NCBI GenBank assembly: GCA_963971285.1
Contig: OZ020258.1
Location: 10,002,614 to 10,066,613, forward strand
Source: Astropecten irregularis
Taxonomy: Eukaryota; Echinodermata; Asteroidea; Paxillosida; Astropectinidae
Direction: 5' to 3'
DNA: 64,000 nucleotides
Position numbers and translations under genes: made by a program. This document shows positions 28,501-37,500 of this stretch, one piece after another. The notes under the pieces are model-generated. The model saw only the letters and a list, made by a program, of their open reading frames with translations, was not told where the DNA came from and did not search any database. Positions within the stretch are counted from its first letter, which is position 1. The number at the start of each line of letters is the position of its first letter.

Positions 28501-31500
28501 TTATAACTGTTGAGAGTTGCACGTTCAGTTGTGCAGCACTCTGTCCAGGGGTCGATTTCACGAAGCCCTACGATCGATCGTAACTCGAGTTACGAAGGAT
28601 AACCCATCGTAGAGGGCCTATGTTACGTAGGGCTGCAATGCATTATAAGTCCTACAGTTGAAAACAAAGATTATATAGCGCTACGCGCAAGATGGAGAAC
28701 TCATCTATTTACAATAAATAATAGGTTTCAATCGAATTCGGGGCAAAATGTTGCCTAACACTCCTCTTTTCTTTGATTAAATCTTCCAGCCGCCATACGT
28801 CCCGTGTACAAACTACTCACTATTTGCACACCAGAATGGCGGATCGCGACCTCCATACAAATTAACACGCGCCCTATGGTCAATTAAAACGTGCCCTATG
28901 GTCAGTTCTCCATCTTCCGTTTAGCGCTATATAATCTTTGATTGAAAGTATAAAGTTATGATGAGTTTGGTGAAATCGACCCCTGATGTCATTTGTGTAT
29001 GTAGTGTTATTTGTCTGGGTGTTTGTGTATGTGCGTGTTTGTGTGTAGATGTTTATTTTTATGTTTTGCTGAATTGTTGTTTTTCTTACTAATACTTTCT
29101 TGGTGTCAATGTATCAAGCGCTTTGATTAACCTTAACAACCAACAACTAACAGCCATTTTGATTTGCATTGCTTCCTGACATTTGTTGGCAACTCTCTCT
29201 CTCTCTTTTCACCCTCCCCTTCCCTTGCCCCGCCCCTTCGTGTCCTACATCTTTGTTTTTCCTTCTACCACCCCCACCCCAACCCTCTGTATTTTCATAT
29301 TGAATGTTGGTCTGTTTCCTTTTTTTTGTATTGCCATGGTGACGTTTGTTGTGGCATCTTGTATTTTGTTCGCAAACCTGTTTCCGTGACAAACCATTTT
29401 ATTAGATCATTTGTGAGAGCACTGACCATGACTGCATGTGATTTGGCGGCCAACACTAAGCCGTGGCTGATTCAACAGCAAACCGTTAAAGTTATCTTTG
29501 ACGAGTTTTATCAACAGGTATGCATGTTTGTCTATTTTTTATTTTGATTTTTTATCATCAGCCATGTATAGGATTTCAACTTGCGAAGTTGCAGCATCAA
29601 GTTTAATTATATGAAGAACTGTAATATGGGAAATGAATATAGTTTATCTAAAGGCCTTTTCACACGACGCTTTATAAAAAAAACTCTCAACCATTGAGAT
29701 ATTTTCTCATGGTTGCGAAATCTTACAAAACGGTTTAAGCTGGCCGTTTTTGCGTCCTTTCACACGGCACAGTGTAACATTTCGCATGCCTCCCTTGAGA
29801 CGGAATGCGGGTAAACAGTAACACTGCTAGTACCATCATAACGCTGAGGTTGCGCGTGAAGCGCGCGGTCTGCAAAGGCCATGATACACATAGAAAACAC
29901 ATGCATGCGCATTGGAAAGCACTTCACAAGGGACCTCAAGGATTCAGCAGGGACGTCGGTCACTCTCAAGCATTGGTGTCCTTTCACAGGATGACACTTT
30001 TTTAAGATTTCGCAACCGTGAGAGAATGTCTCAATGGTTGAGAGTTTTTTTGGCGTCGTGTGAAAAGGCCTTAATAGTCTTTGCAGTGATACCCTCTGGT
30101 CTGCCTTGCATATTTTACCACATATATTTTACAAATATACATGTACATGCGTTTAAAGGTGGTATCATACTTTGGTACCATACCGAAACAGAAATCTTCA
30201 CAGATATATAACTTACGGGGTATGAAGATGCCGACGGTAGAATACTATTCTGTCATATTTTTATCCATTGCCATTGATGAATATATTAGATTGATAATGT
30301 ATCAATGGTAGATACATAGCACTATCCTTACCAAAAAAATATTAACTGATCCACTCGTGTGATTTTTGTACAATGGTATGCCACTATAATGAATATGCCG
30401 GGATGCACAGAAATTGTTTGTTATAGTGGTCGTTAGTTATAGTGGACAATGTTCAACACGCCTATCCATTGTACATTAATAAATTGGGAGCCGATTGGGC
30501 TTTGGCGCTCGTGACGTCACATTCAGAACTTCGGACAAGCAAATCGCACGTGGCCACGTTATCTTACACGAAAAACGTTGTCACATTTGTCCGAACATCC
30601 GGGTAAGCTGTCGATAACATAGGGTGTATTCTATAAATAGCTCGAGCGTGGAGCCCTATTAGGATGAGGTTCCTTATAGCCAAATGTTCGGTATCGCGAC
30701 GTTCGTTATAGTGGCGTTCCACTGTATCTGTATTTGTTGATATCTATCTTTGTTTGCATGGCATCTGTGGATCCTGTTATGTATGCCTGTTGATTTTGAA
30801 AATACGAAAAACACGGCCAGCAGACCAGGCGCGGTTCTAGAGCCCCCAATATTTTTAGGGGCTAGAAGAGCCAAAAAAATGTTTTGGGGGCTAGAAGACG
30901 AACATTTTTTTTGGGGGGGGGGGAGGGGGGGGGGCTGGACCCTTCAAACGTGATGTCATCTTCTAACATTTTCTTCTGCTGTCTCATTGGCTGCATTCGA
31001 GCGGTTACTCCCGGTAACACGTGTGATGCGCGCGCAATACTCTCCAGTGCAGGAGTATACTCCCCATATCTGGAGAGTATACTCTCGCTGACCCGAGTGT
31101 CGTATACTCCGGCCGTAATTCGAGCGCTCAGGAGTATACTCGTGTTAACACGAGTAGGTGCAGAAAAGCAATCTTTAGCCCTACACAGTGCGTTTGTCGA
31201 GTAATTGACGCGTAATAACTAAAAAGATCCAGTATTTTTTTCCCAATTTCCAGCATTTTTTTTTTTAAATTGCATTATATTTTTGGGGGGCTAGACAAAA
31301 TTTGGGGGGGGGGGGCTGGGGGCTATAGCCCCCCCGTAGAACCGCGCCTAGCTGCAGCAGACAGAATGAATGAACGCTCATACATGACACGATACAGACG
31401 TCAGGTTGACACGACCTCTAACCTCTAACTAACCTCTAACATAATTTCCTAAACTCACTCTTGTTTCTTGTGCCGCAAATAGTTTGTCATGCCCAGCACT

Positions 31501-34500
31501 TAACCTTTTTGTTGTACGTCGCACTCACCTTTAGAATGAATGCATCCAATTGCAAGGATGGAAATTTGTTATTTTCTGCACTTGTTTACACCAGTCACGT
31601 TCATAATAACTCACGTCATGAATGTATTAACCAAGTTTAGCACCCATGTATTCATGCATTAGTCTCAAAAGCACCTTATGTAACACTAATCAAGTTTATT
31701 CTGTACAAGAATGTTACGCTAACATGTAAGTTAATTGTTACATATGCTGCAATATTTCCTAGTCATCATCTTGGCTAAATATTGTCCTTCCATAATAATG
31801 CAGTCCTATAGGGATCTTGTTCAACGTGTGAGTTTCCCTTGTCTCTTTACGTACAATTCTTTGAAAATAACTTCAGAGTGCTGTTGAAGGCTATTGCTAT
31901 GACGGCCTGCGACCTGTGTGCTGTATGCAAACCCTTTGATATTCAACGACAAGTGGCTAATGAGTGCTTCGAGGAATTTTATAGCCAGGTAGAAAGATGA
32001 TGCAATATCATTCTAAAATACAAAAACTAACCAATTAACGTATTAACCATACAATCAATTGTTATTCACAACATTTTTATTCTGCGTACAAGCCAGTGTT
32101 GTAGTACTCGTACTCGGTACTTGCACTCGAGTACTACTCGAGTACCGTTTTCCGGGTACTCCTACTCGCACTCGAATGTCCAAATACTCGCACTCGCCTT
32201 TGGTACTTGTACTCGGGCTACAAAGTACTTGGAACTCGACATCCAAAAATTGTACTCAAGCATCTACTTACTCGTACTCGAAAAAGAGTACTCGGTAAAA
32301 AAATCTGTTCAGTTAAAAGTTCGTGGATCTGAGCATTCTAACAACAATCGAATTTAGCATATAGAAATTACATGCTTATGAATAGTTGAGTCTGGAAAAT
32401 AGACTTCGCTGTGCCTGGTGTTTACGTTGTTGTAAACTTGTAACGTATTACTGTGTTGCAACGCATAGCCACGTGTGTTGACTACCATTTTTAGATCAGC
32501 TACAGCGCACCTTGTTCGTTTTTTTTTTTCCGGAAGATAAGTACTTAATTGTACTCGTACTTGAAAGATAAGTATTTGTACTCGTACTCGGGTGCACAAG
32601 TACTTGTACTCGGAAACCAGTACTTGTACTCGATTGGCAAAGTACTCGACCTGTCTTGGTACTTGACAGTCAAAGTACGCGGCAGTACTTGGTACTCTGA
32701 AAAAAGTACTCGACTACAACACTGGTACAAGCTAGTGCCACAAAAACTCTCTTTCTTCAAGTCACGCAGATGCATCCATTTGCTTTGAAGAAATTGTTTC
32801 AGGAAGCGTACTTGAATGTAAAGTCAATATGTATTTAAAAAGTGCACCAAGGTGATGAATTGTCCTGAATTTACAACATTTTCTTCAGTGTGTTGTTCAC
32901 TTTTAAATACAACTTGTAATATGCATTTATAATCAGTGGTGGATTTCGCAAAACACTGCAGGTAATGTCATACTTTGGTTTTTGTCAAAGAAATGCAGAT
33001 TCTTGAGCACAATTGCCATGGGAGATACAGTAACAGTCATATTTGAAATTTTCAGTCCCATACGCTGCCCACTTTTAGAGAAAACAGTTTTAAAAAACGG
33101 TATCTTTAAAATCTTTTCATCGTTATTTTTTATCTTTAAAAGATCAAAATTGTTTTTGGTCTTTGGTTTTACATTTCCCTGGATTAATATAGCATTGCAG
33201 GCAAAAACAAATTAATTGTATGTTTCTACCATCACCATCTTCATACCTTGTAAGTTATAGGTAAATCTGTGAACATTTGTGTTTCGGTATGCTCCAAAAA
33301 TATCATAGTACCTTTAAGGACTACTGTATTAAAGTACAAAAGCAAAACAGCAGTTTGATTTAAGATGATTCATGTAAAATATTACTAGATAAATTCATTC
33401 TGAATTTACATGTAGTTTACTCCTGCTTTTTACTCCTTTTTCCATCCTAAAAAACAGATTTACCTATAACTATACAGGGTAAAAAGATGGTGATGGTAGA
33501 AACATACCGTTAACATTTTCTGCCTGAAATACTGTATTTATCCAGAAAAGAGTAAAATCAGTGACCAAAATTATTTTTGATCTTTTAAAGATCAGAAATA
33601 AAAAAGAGAAAAGAAACCGTGGCTGTTTTTCACTGTTTTCTCAAAAAGAGGGCACCGTATGGGACTGAAATTTTCACAGATGACTGTTACTGTATCTTCC
33701 TTGATATTTTTGCCCATGAATCTGTATTTCTTTGACAAGAACCAAAGTATGATATTGCCTTTAACATGGCTTATGTTGTGCGTAATGGTTGGACATAGGA
33801 TGAGGTTCTCAACATGGCTCATGGGGTGCGTAATGGTTGGACATAGGATGAGGTTCTCAACATGGCTCATGGGGTGTGTAATGGTTGGACATAGGATGAG
33901 GTTCTCAACATGGCTCATGGGGTGTGTAATGGTTGGACATAGGATGAGGTTCTCAACATGGCTCATGGGGTGTGTAATGGTTGGACATAGGATGAGGTTC
34001 TCAACATGGCTCATGGGGTGTGTAATGGTTGGACATAGGATGAGGTTCTCAACATGGCTCATGGGGTGCGTAATGGTTGGACATAGGATGAGGTTCTCAA
34101 CATGGCTCATGAGGTGTGTAATGGTTGCACATAGGATGAGGTTCTCAACATGGCTCATGAGGTGCGTAATGGTTGGACATAGGATGAGGTTCTCAACATG
34201 GCTCATGAGGTGTGTAATGGTTGCACATAGGATGAGGTTCTCAACATGGCTCATGAGGTGCGTAATGGTTGGACATAGGATGAGGTTCTCAACATGGCTC
34301 ATGGGGTGCGTATTGGTTGGACATAGGATGAGGTTCTCAACATGGCTCATGGGGTGCGTAATGGTTGGACATAGGATGAGGTTCTCAACATGGCTCATGA
34401 GGTGCTTAATGGTTGGACATAGGATGAGGCTCTCAACATGACTCATGGGGTGCGTAATGGTTGGACATAGGATGAGGTTCTCAACATGGCTCATGGGGTG

Positions 34501-37500
34501 CGTAATGGTTGGACATAGGATGAGGTTCTCAACATGACTCATGGGGTGCGTAATGGTTGGACATAGGATGAGGTTCTCAACATGGCTCATGGGGTGCGTA
34601 ATGGTTGTACATAGGATGAGGTTCTCAACATGACTCATGGGGTGTGTCATGGTTCCTCATAGGATGAGGTTCTCAACATGGCTCATGGGGTGTGTCATGG
34701 TTCCTTATAGGATGAGGTTCTCAACATGGCTCATGGGGTGCGTAATGGTTGTACATAGGATGAGGTTCTCAACATGACTCATGGGGTGCGTAACGGTTGT
34801 ACATAGGATGAGGTTCTCAACATGGCTCATGGGGTGCGTAATGGTTGTACATAGGATGAGGTTCTCAACATGGCTCATGGGGTGCGTAATGGTTGGACAT
34901 AGGATGAGGTTCTCAACATGGCTCATGGGGTGCGTAATGGTTGTACATAGGATGAGGTTCTCAACATGGCTCATGGGGTGCGTAATGGTTGGACATAGGA
35001 TGAGGTTCTCAACATGGCTCATGGGGTGCGTAATGGTTGGACATAGGATGAGGTTCTCAACATGGTTCACGGGGTGCGTAATGGTTGGACATAGGATGAG
35101 GTTCTCAACATGGCTCATGGGGTGCGTAATGGTTGGACATAGGATGAGGTTCTCAACATGGCTCATGGGATGCGTAATGGTTGGACATAGGATGAGGTTC
35201 TCAACATGGCTCATGGGGTGCGTAATGGTTGTACATAGGATGAGGTTCTCAACATGGCTCATGGGGTGCGTAATGGTTGTACATAGGATGAGGTTCTCAA
35301 CATGGCTCATGGGGTGCGTAATGGTTGTACATAGGATGAGGTTCTCAACATGGCTCATGGGGTGCGTAATGGTTGGACATAGGATGAGGTTCTCAACATG
35401 GCTCATGGGGTGCGTAATGGTTGTACATAGGATGAGGTTCTCAACATGGCTCATGGGGTGCGTAATGGTTGGACATAGGATGAGGTTCTCAACATGGCTC
35501 ATGGGGTGCGTAATGGTTGGACATAGGATGAGGTTCTCAACATGGTTCACGGGGTGCGTAATGGTTGGACATAGGATGAGGTTCTCAACATGGCTCATGG
35601 GGTGCGTAATGGTTGGACATAGGATGAGGTTCTCAACATGGCTCATGGGATGCGTAATGGTTGGACATAGGATGAGGTTCTCAACATGGCTCATGGGGTG
35701 CATAATGGTTGGACATAGGATGAGGTTCTCAACATGGCTCATGGGGTGCGTAATGGTTGGACATAGGATGAGGTTCTCAACATGGCTCATGGGGTGCGTT
35801 AATGGTTGGACATAGGATGAGGTTCTCAATATGGCTCATGAGGTGTGTAATGGTTGGACATAGGATGAGGTTCTCAATATGGCTCATGAGGTGTGTAATG
35901 GTTGGACATAGGATGAGGTTCTCAACATGGCTCATGGGGTGTGTAATGGTTGGACATAGGATGAGGTTCTCAACATGGCGTATGAGGTGTGTAATGGTTC
36001 CTCATAGGATGAGGTTCTCAACATGGCTCATGGCGTGCGTAATGGTTCCACACAGTATGCCAGCCAAAACTTCTTGTGAATGTTATGCTCAGCAAACCAT
36101 GGCAGAATATTAGTAAAAAGCAGTAAACATCACACAAAGATTTGGCTCGCGCACATTGTTTGCGCACATTGTTTGTAGGATTTTGCTCTTCGATTTGAAG
36201 AATAAACCCTTGGTCGGCAGGTTTGCGACTTGTATAACTGTGTGGCGTTCTGCCGGTGACATAGCAAGCTTTTTCGTTGCGAAAAGTGTGTTCCTAAATT
36301 GTGGGTCTAAAAAACCTCCTTTTTTACGTACAATATGTTTTTTTAGCACAAACAATGATAGACATGTTTTATGACAATACAGATGTGTTTAACTTCGTAT
36401 GAGTTTTGATTTCAGGTAACCATTAAGCGGCTCTATGAAATTGGCTCCAGGTCAATGGTTTACAACTTGTTTGCATGTATTCTTTATAGTCACTAGGATG
36501 AATGTTCGTAGACATCTATGGGCATCATTCAGTGGGACTTTTTTGTTTTGGGACAGAATTTGCAAGCTTATGAAAGCATCGTCCCAATTAGCATTTAGTG
36601 TTGATATTGAGTGTATAGCGAGCAAATCCTGTTGCACCTTGTAGAATAGTGACGCCTTAGACATAAATAATCTATAGACCGACAGCGTGTATGGAAATCA
36701 ACGTCTGGATACTATAATCGTGACGGCACCCGTCTATTGCCAAACCATGGGCAAAAAAAGTTACTTTTATGCACAATTGAATAGGGAGGATTGATTCAAA
36801 TGGGAAATTTTGGATGAAAACGCATTCATATGCATTTTTAACCAATTGGATCATTTAAGTATACGGTATGTCACATACCATTGCATGTATATGCACAGTA
36901 ATGTATGTTTTTCTCAAATAATGGAAAGATTGAATGCAAACTTTCGCGTTTGAATTTTAATCTTGACTTATTAGAGGGAACTAGCACGAGATAACGTGCG
37001 CAACTGGCCTCTTTCTGAATCTTTTGTCAGATTTCGAACATAAAACTATTGTTTACGTGCGCCCCGCGCAGCACGCTTGCCATGTGACGCACAATTTTGC
37101 CCATGGTTTTTTAAGATGGCGGCGTTGCTGAAATTACACTCTGGCACCCGCTAATGTGCCTCTATAGGTTATTTATGGGCGTTTACGAAACGGAGGCTTA
37201 GGCACTGGCTCCAGCTCTGACATCCATATGCTGAAAATATAGGTTGTGGTGTTTCATTAAAGTTCACTGAAGCTGAAACTCTGTTTTTCCTTTTCAAACC
37301 AGAGAATCTACTTCAGAACCGCAGCCAAAAGCCTCTATTTTGATACCAAGTTATTTCAGAATGGATTCACGAAATGGAGCCGGAGCGTGAGCCTCCGTTT
37401 TCGTAAACGCCCTATTTCTATGATTGAAACAGCATGCTATGGCGCCTTCTATGAATCCAGAATGATCATTGCAGTCATGGTTTGACATATATGCAAAGAA

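Noticed and set aside
29164-29547. 127-residue ORF overlapping exon 18a
   Set aside because: The upstream part is a pyrimidine-rich intron tract; only 29406-29517 shows PDE conservation.
31804-31827. 24-nt candidate microexon (ataatgcag before, gtgagt after) just ahead of exon 18b
   Set aside because: It would keep the frame, but the protein aligns to PDE10A without a gap when it is left out, so there is no need for it.
33592-36113. Long open frames of 260 to 374 residues on both strands
   Set aside because: Entirely produced by the 48-bp array plus a bit of family A; no gene-like composition outside the repeat and no domain.
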